Origin: Siphonodentalium dalli
Taxonomy: Eukaryota > Mollusca > Scaphopoda > Gadilida > Siphonodentaliidae
NCBI GenBank assembly: GCA_032622095.1
Contig: CP136066.1
Location: 203,384,978-203,448,977 of the forward strand
Direction: 5' to 3'
DNA: 64,000 nucleotides
The notes under the pieces are model-generated. The model was not told the origin of the DNA, ran no database searches, and was given only the letters and a program-made list of their open reading frames with translations. Positions within the stretch are counted from its first letter, which is position 1. Each line of letters starts with the position of its first letter. Positions 1 through 10,120 of the stretch are shown piece after piece. The position numbers were made by a program, and so were the translations under genes.

Positions 1-1
1 C

Positions 2-1772
2 ACCAAAGTACCACTCCCATCTGACAAACCAACCATAGGAGACCTGAACATATCAGTTGAAGGTGTGGAAAAGCTACTTAGGGACTTAAAACCCGGCAAA
101 GCTAGCGGACCAGATGCCCTTCCAATTCAAGTCCTGAAAAAATGTGCCAATTCCATCGCTCCAGGCCTGACCTATATTTTCCACAAATCCATCACCACAG
201 GAGAACTACCACAAGACTGGAGGGACGCAAACGTTGCTCCGGTATTTAAGAAGGGGGACGTCCACAAACCGGAAAACTACCAGTTTCCTTAACAACAGTA
301 TGCTGCAAAATACTGGAGCATATTATATGCCGTCACCTGCTGAACCATCTTGACAAACATGAAGTCCTGACCAAATTAAATCATGGATTCAGGAAAGGCT
401 ACTCATGCGTAACACAGCTACTAACAACATCAGATGACCTGCTCCAATCCTTCAACAAAGACATCCAAACAGATATAGCAATACTTGACTTCTCAAAAGC
501 CTTTGACACTGTACCGCACAACAAACTACTACAGAAAGTTCAAAACTATGGAATTAAAGGAAATATACACACCTGGCTCTCATCATTCCTAACCAAAAGA
601 CGAATGCGAGTAGTTGTTGAAGGAAGCTACTCATCATACTAGTATGTCCCAGTTGATTCAGGAGTCCCCCAAGGCACAGTATTAGGACCACTCCTGTTCC
701 TGATACATATAAATGACTTACCAACATGTGTAGATTCCCAGGTGAGACTGTTCGCAGATGACTGCCTGCTATACAGAAACATCACCTCACAGAAAGACCA
801 CCACATACTCCAAAAAGATCTAAAGAAGCTTGAAGAATGGGCTGAAAACTGGGGTATGCGTTTCAACTCCAAAAAATGTAACATCATGAGCACCAAAAAC
901 AAATCATCATACATGTACCAACTGGGAGAACACATACTAGAGACAATAGCTGAGACCCCATACCTGGGACTGACCTTTACCAACGACCTGACATGGTCAG
1001 CCCATATTAGGAAGACAACAAAGAAAGCAAACTGCTTTAGGCCTCCTAAGACGTAACATCAGACATGCTCCAGAGAAATGTAAAAAGACAGCTTACATCG
1101 CTACAGTGAGATCGGCGCTCGAATATGGAGCAGTGGTATGGGACCCCCACTTAAAGAAAGACATTGACCACCTGGAAAAAGTACAGCGAAGGAGCGCGAG
1201 ATTCATAAAGAATAATTATAGTCGCCAAGGATCATCAGTCACCACCATGCTTGAGGAACTAGATCTAAAACCTCTAGACGAGCGACGTAGAGAACAGCGT
1301 CTCATCCAGTTTCATAAGATAGTTGAGGGGATGGTGCCAGCATTAAGTGCAAACAACTACCTAACGCCTAAGAAATCAGGCAGGAAGATCACAGCCAAAA
1401 AATTTGTTGACTGTGTGACAACAAACATCGTCGAAAAAGAAGAATGTAAAAATGTAAGAGCCTTCGAACCACGGCGTACCAGCTGTAATCAATTAAAACA
1501 TTCTTTCTTTAACAAGACGATCCTGGATTGGAACCAACTGGAAGACCGGATCGTGTGCAACAGTGATCCAGAGTTATTCTTACGGGCACTCCGCAACGAT
1601 GGAATCACTGAACCTGAGGACACAGCACCACCAGAGTCCTCGACGGAACCAACATCATCCTCCACCCAGTGCGCCTAAAACCAGAATTGGTTACTGCACT
1701 GAACCCACTACAGATACAGACAGATACAGGGCTTCTCTTTGTGTGGAATATAACTGGCAGTCAAAGAAGAAA
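2..1772 (+). pseudogene. LINE (non-LTR retrotransposon) reverse transcriptase, decayed 3' part
   Basis: The open frame is already running at base 2 and enters a reverse-transcriptase domain. Visible motifs are KPGKASGPDALP (about 85-125), the ILDFSKAFDTVPH block (about 480-520), GVPQGTVLGPLLF (about 660-700) and the catalytic LFADDCLLY box (about 748-775). A thumb/C-terminal part follows to about 1678. The copy is dead: a small deletion shifts the frame near 283, there is a TAG at 640-642, and a second frameshift lies near 1035. The layout resembles the Jockey/CR1/L2 group of LINEs; the clade is inferred. The non-coding tail after 1678 (starting gcgcctaaaaccagaattgg) recurs at 39024, which supports it as the element's 3' UTR. 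The 5' part lies outside the window. The fold-back element begins directly at 1773. Confidence 0.9.
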
Positions 1773-3368
1773 TAGTGTAGGTAGTTAGCGTTTTGATCAA
1801 TACATGTCGGATAAAAGCGCCATTTTTTCATATCTTGTAGGACAGCATCTCTAGCCTAGGAATTTTCTCAAGAACCAACTTTTTGACCGACGTAGAGCCG
1901 AAAATTCAAGATGGCGTCCAAGATGGCCGCCGGTTTTACGATGGTACACCTAATAGTTTTGCTTCTCAATTAGATATGTTAAACATAACGAATTCCACCC
2001 TATTATCTAAGAATGGTGGTTACCGAATAACAGCCCACACTTTTAGTTGAAAAATGGCCACAATTATTCAAGATGGATGCCAAAATGGCGGCCAAAACAT
2101 GGAAATGTTTGGTTTTGTCCTTATTTTTGTTTAAATACTTTACAATTTTCGAGATAATATAAGAGAAGATATCAACAATGTGTTGATTATTCGATGGAAT
2201 AACCTCTGTGAAAGAGTCATGCACACTAAAGGCGAAGTAGTATAGTTTGTTCTGGTACAAATGTGAGGTAGAATATATGCTATGTAAAATGAGCAAAATT
2301 ATTCTAAGACAGGGTTTCATTCTGTAAATGCTTAGAAACGAACCATGAATGGTTCTGATGTCTTCAATTCTATTTGTGACACTACTATATGGTTGGATCA
2401 ATTGAATACAAATTTGAATATCGAGATTTTAACAAATAAAAATCAATTTAGTAGTGGATTTACCACGAAATTAGGAAACACCAAATGACAAAACCCATAA
2501 TCGTCAAACTCAATTCGGTTCTCAAAATAGGAACATATTTATGGTATTCTGCAACACATCTTCATCATCGGGCCTCGTATTCAAATTACCAATACTTTGA
2601 AATTTGAAAATACACTTTGTTTTAATAAACTCTATTTAACAATTCACTTCTCACAACCACATCTGCACAACTTCGTACATGGAAGTTTGCTTCTTGAACA
2701 TTTGCACCTGGAACAAACCGATTTGCAAACACATTTAATCAACTCTGTGCACTCTTTAGCTGCTTCTGGGTTGTCATCCAAACAGTAACAAAAGAACCGC
2801 CAATCAATTTCCATCCAAAGACGTCAGGTACTGGAAACTTTACATGTGCTATGGGGCTTACTAGTAGAGTCCAGATACCAGCCTGATATATATATATGTT
2901 GAACTGTGCTGAACATTTCATGTCTTGCTTCATTAACTAAGGTCAATTTCACAGATTTGTCATAAACAATCACAACGAAATGCTAAATACACTCAAACAG
3001 TGGTGATGAAACATCAAGAACCACACACGGATTCCTCGTATGGGCGTCAAGCATTCTGTGAGCTAAGCTTTCCAAGCATCCCAAAATTGCGCTTACCCTT
3101 ACCAAGGAAAAAGGGAGTTGAGTCGCATCCTGATATCGGATGGAATATTGGAAGTACAGTTGAATTTTTGTTAGCCCATTGAATTGCACGTATCAACTAT
3201 GTTGTATGTAACATGGGATATAGACTTCTCGAAAGACAAACAGTTTCAAATGTTTGCATTGAAAAAGCATCGCATACAGATGTCCCAACATGATCACGAT
3301 AATATATGTGTCAACAGTGTGCACAATAATCGAAAATTATCGGTTTGTAGCATATGAAATATATGTTC
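1773..3368. repeat. Left arm of giant fold-back element
   Basis: Uninterrupted arm. It contains stretches reading ...aagatggcgtccaagatgg... (about 1905-1930) and their inverted partners at about 6415-6450. Open frames in it are short and not conserved between the two arms, so no gene is called. Confidence 0.8.
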
Positions 3369-3408
3369 TTCTCACACGAAAACCAGCGGTTCCCCATCTA
3401 TATCGAAA

Positions 3409-3937
3409 GTGGGCGAAAGCAGGGGCGGTAATCAATGTGACTTCCTAAGCTGCATGAAGGTCCCATCCGATTCAAACTACATAGACACTGCAGAGCCAAA
3501 TCCAAAGGTCGAGTGTAAGGTGTTCGACGGGGGTGCTCTGATACACTTACTGAGACCTGAAGTCGGGCATACCTTCTCAATGTATATCAGCACAACGTTT
3601 ATTCCATATGTTATGATGCAGCTCCCAGATAGTAGAATACTTGACTTGGTTTTGGACAGGTAAATATAGGTTAGTATCAAAACAGGAACGTGAGAGAAAC
3701 GTGGTTGTGGCATTCGATGTAAGGTGGGGGCTTACCACAAAAATTCCACCGAATTGGAATGACTTTCTAAGAAACACCACCAACAAGCAAGTATTGTTTG
3801 CATTGGTCAATGAATGTCTCTTTAAATTGGAAACCCTAACAGGAAAAACCATCTTCACAACGGAGGATGACAACGCGGTCCTAATGTGGAACCTATTCTC
3901 TTTGGATGCACATATGAAGAAGCTGACAGTAGATTAG
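3409..3937 (+). pseudogene. Relic ORF in the centre of the fold-back element
   Basis: This is the only part of the fold-back element without an inverted partner. The frame 3409-3663 continues in another frame at about 3641-3937, so one indel near 3655-3662 splits it; there are about 175 codons in all. The first part contains KVFDGGALIHLL and FIPYVMMQL; the second has IPPNWNDFLRNTTNKQVLF. From memory this resembles a protein family of unknown function common in marine-invertebrate genomes, with a D-G-[AG]-A-x-[VI]-H segment, then a [VI]-D-x-V-W-D segment, then N-W-x-x-F-L-R. That likeness was not checked by search. It looks like a captured internal exon or ORF fragment without a start of its own. 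I do not assign a function. Confidence 0.55.
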
Positions 3938-4529
3938 TCGGACATATATCTCATATGCTACAAACTCATTATTCATCGATTATTGTACAAGGATATTTAC
4001 AAGGATATTATCGTGATTCTAGTGTGACATCTGCATGCTAAGCTACTCCAATGCAAAGATTTGAAACGGTGTCTTTCGACAAGTCTAAATCCCATGTTAT
4101 CCGCAACATAGTTGATATGTACAATTCAATTGGGCTCAGAAAATTCAACTGTGCTTCCAATATTCCATCATTTCCATGTGATATCAGGATGCGACTCAAC
4201 TCCCCTTTTCTTTGGTAATGGTAAGCGCACATTTTGGGATGCTTGAAAAGCTTACCCAGAGCAACAGAATGCTTGATGTCAATTACGAGGAATCCTTTTG
4301 TGGTACTTGATGTTTCATCACCATTATTTGAGTGTATTTAGCATCTCGTCGTGATTGTTTATGACAAATCTGCGAACCTGACCTCAGTTAATGAAGATAG
4401 ACATGAAATGTTCAGCAAAGGCCGTGCACACGAACAGTTACCACCAAAGAAATTGTGCTACTAGTATACATCAGGCTGGTATATGGACTGTAAGCCCCAT
4501 AATAGATGCAAAGTTTCCAGCACCAGACT

Positions 4530-5254
4530 CACTGGAGGGAAACTGTTTCACAAGAATCGATTCTATCGCCTTTTCGGTTTTGTATCTATCGAACTAAGGC
4601 CCGACTCTTTCGCGATTTAACACAACTGTTTTCAAAGTGTTGACCGCCATTTATACACTAAATGTCAAAACAGATCTATTTTCTAAACAAATATCCGTAG
4701 ATTAGGTCTTTGCTCGTGCTTATTGATGATAATAATGCGAAATCAGCTATTTTTGTGCACACTTTGAGGCATAATGCGTTTTTGTGCATTTCCTATGTAA
4801 ATTAAGCAGCAATTTGATGATAAGTTTATCGGCCTTGATACTTTTAGTTGGGCTGGAACATGTCTCATTGTGTGATCGAACACCAGGACATTATATTAAC
4901 CTATAATGTTCGATCATAAAACCTAACAAGTTCCAGCCCAATTTAAATGTGATGAGGCTGAAAATCTGAGCATTAAACTGTTGCTTAATTCTCGTGGGAA
5001 ATACACACAAATGCACGTCTCTAAATGTGCACCACAATCAGCTATTGCATTGCTATCATCACTAAGCACGTACAAAGACCTAATCTGTCGATTGTTATTG
5101 GAGAATACTTTCTGTATTGACATTCAGTGTATAAACAGCCTATCAAAACTTTGAATATTTTTTAACAAACCGCGAAAGAGTCGGAACTTATTTGATAGAG
5201 ACGGAACCGGAAGGGTGATATAATCGATTCTGGTGAAACAGTTTTCCCCCAGTG
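4530..5254. mobile_element. Fold-back MITE with CACTG ends nested in the right arm
   Basis: This block is missing from the matching place in the left arm, which proves it is an insertion. It starts CACTGGAGGGAAACTG and ends with the inverted form. It is a near-complete palindrome: the ends pair, then the cgactctttcgcg block at 4601 pairs with 5170-5183, agattagg at about 4698 pairs with cctaatct at about 5078, and the centre (about 4848-4940) is a tight hairpin built on ttgggctggaaca. The flanks AGACT (4525-4529) and TGACT (5255-5259) fit a 5-bp target duplication with one mismatch. No coding region was seen. Confidence 0.75.
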
Positions 5255-5469
5255 TGACTACTTCGGGTGGAAATTTATTGACGATTCTTTTGTTCTTGTA
5301 TGGTTGACAACCACAGAGGTGGCTAGAGTGTGCACCGAATTGATTAAATTTGTTTGCAAATCGGTTTGTTCCAGGTGCAAATGTTCAAAAAGCAAACTTC
5401 CATGTATGTGATTGAGAGTAGTGAATTGTTCAATTCAGTTTATTAAAACAAGGTGTATTTTCAAATTTA

Positions 5470-5746
5470 CTGATCCCATCTTCCCACCACATGGCCCCCT
5501 GGATTATATCCCAGCAACAATATAACACTCAAAATTATACATATGCATATATATGCAATACATTGCACTAATGTATATATTATTGAATCTGCGCTATTCG
5601 CATGATTGTGTTTCATGTTATGTTGCTGAAATAATTGAGGACACTAAATGATACAAGGAAATAATATTATTTCTTACTCCGATCTCAACTATACTTTCGG
5701 GTATACGCTTCAATCATGTTGTGTATAATTAGACATAAAAACACTG
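5470..5746. mobile_element. Short unclassified insertion in the right arm
   Basis: A 277-bp block absent from the corresponding part of the left arm and flanked by AATTTA on both sides (5464-5469 and 5747-5752). It is AT-rich, with no coding potential and no clear inverted ends. Class unknown. Confidence 0.6.
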
Positions 5747-7083
5747 AATTTAAGTATTGGTAATTTGAATACGAGGCCTGATGATGAAGATATGTTGCAT
5801 AATACCTTCCATATGTTCTTGTTTTTGAGAACTAAATTGAGTTTGATGAGTAGGGGGTCTGTCATTTAGTGTTTCCTAATTTCGTGGTAAATCCACTACT
5901 AAATTGATTTTTTATTTGTAAACATCTCGACATACAAATGTTTATTCAATTGATCCAACCATATAGTAGTGTCGCAAATTGAATTGATGACATCAGGGTC
6001 ATTCACGGTTGGTTATTAAGCATTTACAGAATGAAACACAGTCTGACAATAATTTCATTTATTTTATATAGCACATATTCTACCTCACATTTCTACCAGA
6101 ACGAACAATACTGCTTCACCTTTAATGTGCATAACTCTTCCACAGAAATTATCCCATCGAATAATGAACACATAGTTGATATCTTCTCTTATATTATCTC
6201 GAAAATTGTAACGTATTTAAAATTAAAATAAGGAAAAAACACAATTTCTCATGTTTTGGCCGCCATTTTGGCATCCATCTTGAATAATTGTGGCCATTTT
6301 TCAACTAAAAGTCGCGGTTGGTATTCTATGAACACTATTATTAGATAGTGTTGAGGAATTCTTATATTTACCATATCAAATCAAGAAGCAAATCTATTAG
6401 GTGTGCCACCGTCAAACCGGCGGCCATCTTGGGCGCCATCTTGAATTTTCGGCTCTACGTCGGTCGAAAAGTTGGTTCTTGAGAAAATTCCTAGACTAGA
6501 GATGCTGTCCTACAAGATACTAAAAAATGGCGCTTTTATCCGACTTGTATCGATCCGAGCATTTTTTGTCACTAACTACCTACACTAAAATGTTTAATAG
6601 TACATGTATCAGCATATCCACATGCACATTTTGGAGATTCTGATAAGCCTAGTTTGTGTTTGTGTGCATTAAGTAATGTATGTCCAATAATGATTCTGTT
6701 GATCATTATTTCAGATTGATTGGTTGTATTGTTTTATTTCATAGTTATAAGCGTTAATTTCTTAACTCTTTCGCTGCCAAACGCGCATAAATGCGAACTT
6801 CGTAGACGCTGCCAATCGCGCATTTTTGCGAATTTGGTATGTAGTCTAATGTATGGGATATAACTATATTCTTTCCCGCATGTTTGACAGTGTACAATGT
6901 ATTTATCTGTAGTACTGTTGCGCGCGAACAATTTAAGCGACAATGTCCTCATGGTCATGCTATTTCTGATGTTATGGAGGTACAGTCAGAGCCGGAATAT
7001 TGCGTCATTGTTATTAGCACGTGGTTATCAGTCGAAAATGGCTGCTCGCAAAAGACTCAGGACTGAAGAAGTTATTGTTATTA

Positions 7084-7440
7084 CCTCTATACTCTAATGA
7101 TCGAGGGGCGCCTGTGGCGCATAAGTTACTTATACCTATTATTTGTGTGGGCAGTAGCCTCTATTATAGGGGCGCCTGTGGCGCATAAGATACTATGGGT
7201 GGCTGGATGGGGTGGTGGATGGGTAACTAACCTCTATACTATAATGATCGAGGGGCGCCTGTGGCGCATAAGATACATATACCTATTATTTATGTGGGCA
7301 GTAGCCTCTATAGGGGCGCCTGCGGTGCATAAGATACTATGGGTGGCGGGATGGGGTGGTGGGTGGGTAACTAACCTCTATACTCTAATGATCGAGGGGC
7401 GTCTGCGGCGCATAAGATACTTATACCTATTATTTATAAT
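7084..7440. repeat. Tandem repeat, period about 145 bp
   Basis: The block cctctatactctaatgatcg recurs at 7084, 7231 and 7375 (spacings 147 and 144). Each unit also contains ggcgcctgtggcgcataag once or twice. The long open frame across it (7097-7459) is a by-product of the repeat and is not called as a gene. Confidence 0.85.
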
Positions 7441-7594
7441 ACACCTTTACTGGTTTTGAACAACCCTCGTCTATTGTGTCGTTTTGCAGTTGTGATAACA
7501 GGCAACTAAATTAATAATGCTGGTGAGTTGACCATGCGTACGCCCGCGTGACCCATATAATTCACATAAATCATCGTAAAACCCAATTTTCCTG

Positions 7595-8040
7595 AAATTC
7601 AAGATGGCCGTCAAGATCACGTGACTTATAAGGGGCGGAGCAGGGTCATATGTCCCCCTGCAGGTATATATACATATGGTTATATTATATATATCTACAT
7701 GTATATTTGGAATTGTACCTATCAGGGAATATTCAAGCAACAAAAGCACGAACTGAACAAAGTGCGCCATTGTATCTCATTTTGCTACAAATAGGTGGCA
7801 ACTTGCATAAATCAAAGATGGACGCCAAGATCACGTGACCTATTTTATGTCCAAAGTGGGTTCATATAGGTTACTCCCGTGTACCTTACTGTTGGACATC
7901 GTATAATTGGGTTGAAAATTAGAAAACAAACAACACACCCATTCATACCCACACAAACTGTACATATACAGGCAAATAGCTACTAATCCAAGATGGCCGC
8001 CAATGTCACGTGACCTTGGTGGGCGTGTCCACGGCGGCAT
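7595..8040. repeat. Degenerate tandem repeat containing a CACGTGAC motif
   Basis: Three degenerate units start near 7601, 7816 and 7990. Each opens with a form of caagatggccgccaagatc followed by acgtgac. Spacings are roughly 215 and 175. They lie inside the TTAA element. Confidence 0.6.
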
Positions 8041-8215
8041 TCGACAGGGTATACCTATGTCTATATACATGTGAAGTTTCAACTAATTATATTAGAAACT
8101 GCTTGAGACATAATGTATTACCCATATACATACCTGAAATACATGGATATATGTACAGGATGCGTGGCACTGGGGGGGGTACGTCTGTGGTGGCGGGTGG
8201 CAGCGAAAGAGTTAA

Positions 8216-8780
8216 TCAAGTTAATGTGATTTTAACACCTTTCTGCGATTCGAACAAAATAAACTAAGACAAAATATAAAGAACAATAGACCACTCGATG
8301 TATTCTTGCATAAATGAATGGGTGAATCTATTCAGTATAGAACATATGTTAAACATATGTGTACAATATTATTTTGAGCAACTTGATTCAATGGATATAA
8401 GCACAAAAGAGCGAATATGTGCCAAGGATTGACTGTTTACATTAGTTGTTTCTTACTATGCTGTACATATATTTGTCATATCCATTAAAATTAGTTTGAA
8501 TACACCAATTTTTTATTAAATTATTTATCAAAGCCTTAAACTTTTTCACCTTTGATTGAGTATTCTCAGACCTGTGCCTAGTAATCATGCTGGTGGGGAA
8601 TTGGGCTGAAATTAATATTAGTTATGCAGTGATTTCACTTTATGTCTCAATACCAAATAATAGTGATCGTTAGGAATTTTCTCCAAAATTAATATTCGTG
8701 CTGATATTATTATTAGGCACCTGAGTGACTTCTCTGCTGAAAGACTAATTCCCTTCATGTTGGTGATGTCATATACATGG
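8216..8780. other. Unannotated stretch between two elements
   Basis: AT-rich sequence without a convincing gene or repeat. The frames open here are short and lack conserved motifs. Confidence 0.5.
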
Positions 8781-8784
8781 TAGG

Positions 8785-9895
8785 GTCCTGCGAATATTCG
8801 ATATTCGAGATTCGATTCGAAAGTCAAATTCGATTCGAATTCGAGTCGAAATTGCCAACTCGAAATTTCGGATATACACTGATGGAAAAGTAGGCTGTTT
8901 ACGGACAAGTACACACGTCGATCTTAGCTGTTTTTGTGCCATTTAATTAAAGAAAATGATTTATATATGCATTTATAATTCTTATTGTACATCGCGATTA
9001 TATATATTAAATATAAGTATAGCCAGCAATTAGCCACTGTAGGACTACTAAATACGCCTGAATTCTAGCTTTGAACATGGTAGCCAAAAGCTCGGAGATC
9101 ACCGATGGACCGACAGCGCGCGTGAGTAATAATTGCTATGAGACTGAGCAACCGCTAGCATTATCCGCCGTCTATCCGTCTCAGATTCTGCATTATGTAG
9201 TATAGCTGAGAATTTAAACAACACGTGTTCCCGGCATCGAAAAGTGCATTTTGGCGATGTTTTCTTTTGAAGTTTACTTTCAATTTCGGAGTGTTCTTTT
9301 ACACTTGACAAAATGTCGTCGTTATTCATGTTTATTTTAAACATAATAAAGCTGCAGGTAGTACAGGGAATTACACGTGAGATGAATGCAACCTGGTGTA
9401 TAAATCGCAGGCATCTGGGACAATAACCCATCTATGGAATCATCTGTCCAAGAAGCATCCAGCACTACATAATCAGGCTACCCTGCGACTTGTTGCATCT
9501 TCAAGTTTATAACAATGGGTGATTCCGAATGTCGATTTGCAATTTTGCATGTACATGCAAACTGTACAAATTTCGCGTGATTTTAGTTCTGATAATCCGT
9601 TTAGTGGTTATATATTAATCGTCGTGACGGCAGCATGGACGTTTTTTTTAAATCTGCCTTTTTTCTCGACAGTTATCATTTGAAGTTAATAGTATTGCAA
9701 ACGACGGTTCATCGCCACATAAATTATGATGGAACTTCGTGCATGTAGTTGATAGAACATTTCACAAATCGTCTAATCGTTGACAAAACATGCCCAATTG
9801 AGAATGCAACACACAGATATGATTCGATTCGATATTCAATTCGATTTCCAGAATTCGATTCGATTCGATCAAAATCTCCAATTTGCAGGACGTAA
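8785..9895. mobile_element. hAT-like transposon relic
   Basis: The left end begins TAGGGTCCTGCGAATATTCG followed by repeats of attcgattcga. The right end (about 9817-9895) has the same attcgattcgat repeats and ends in gcaggac, the complement of gtcctgc. Such ends with subterminal repeats, and the BED-finger remnant inside, fit a hAT element. No clear 8-bp target duplication was found, so the borders are approximate. Confidence 0.5.
9388..9480 (+). pseudogene. BED-type zinc finger remnant
   Basis: The plus-strand frame reads CNLVYKSQASGTITHLWNHL followed by SKKHPALH, which is the second half of a BED finger (C, then H-x4-H of the form LWNHLSKKH). A stop codon lies a few codons upstream, and the first cysteine pair was not found in frame. 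BED fingers are typical N-terminal DNA-binding domains of hAT transposases, which fits the surrounding element. Confidence 0.6.
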
Positions 9896-10001
9896 TACAC
9901 CTCATGGTTCCAAAGTCTGGTATTTACAAGGCAGGGTTTTTGCAGTTATTTTCTTCATCTTTAATTTTCTGTAAGTGTAAATAATGAGATTATTTTTTCA
10001 G

Positions 10002-10120
10002 AGCAAGAGATCAACAAGGAGAAAAATAAAGATAGGGAGGTGATACAATTCTCAGAAGTGTACAACAACTGGAAAGGGTATAAACATGAAAATCCAAGAA
10101 TTCCAGTTCTATATTCAAGA
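10002..10120 (+). CDS. PPP2R3C: PPP2R3C exon 2
   Basis: Acceptor ttttttcag, donor gtaagt. The exon starts with two bases of a split codon and ends in phase 0. It reads QEINKEKNKDREV then YNNWKGYKHENPRIP, matching the vertebrate QEL..SEWKGG region near residue 25-45. The exon lies only about 110 bp downstream of the hAT-like relic. Confidence 0.9.

Larger units (their letters stand above)
1773..6587. mobile_element. Giant fold-back (long inverted repeat) element
   Basis: The ends are inverted copies of TAGTGTAGGTAGTTAG (1773-1788 and 6572-6587). The similarity continues inward through the whole element: 1800-1960 pairs with 6400-6545, 2040-2400 with 5940-6310, 2420-2620 with 5755-5915, 2610-2800 with 5290-5465, 2820-2960 with 4385-4525, and 2985-3368 with 3939-4350. 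The left arm is about 1.6 kb. The right arm is about 2.65 kb because it carries two insertions (4530-5254 and 5470-5746). A roughly 570-bp unpaired centre holds a relic ORF. The flanks allow a TA target duplication, which is not certain. No transposase was recognised, so the superfamily is unknown. Arms differ by scattered substitutions, so it is not a recent assembly fold-back. Confidence 0.85.
3939..6587. repeat. Right arm of giant fold-back element
   Basis: Inverted copy of 1773-3368, interrupted by a 725-bp CACTG-ended insertion and a 277-bp insertion. Removing both leaves a length close to that of the left arm. Confidence 0.8.
6766..8211. mobile_element. TTAA-flanked, piggyBac-type non-autonomous element
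   Basis: Bounded by TTAA at 6762-6765 and 8212-8215. Ends are inverted copies of CTCTTTCGCTGCCA. A TTAA target and a C-rich terminal start fit piggyBac-type elements (Kolobok-type also uses TTAA). The inside is made of tandem repeats (7084-7440 and 7595-8040) and no transposase, so it would need enzymes from elsewhere. Confidence 0.75.

Noticed and set aside
7097-7459. 120-codon frame with repeated hydrophobic segments
   Set aside because: Reading of the 145-bp tandem repeat; unit lengths differ (147 and 144), there is no start context and it lies inside a TTAA element.
9077-9121. Possible first exon of PPP2R3C (ATG at 9077 with a gtgagt donor)
   Set aside because: The donor leaves phase 0, but exon 2 needs one base from the previous exon. 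The peptide does not resemble the family and it lies inside the hAT-like relic.
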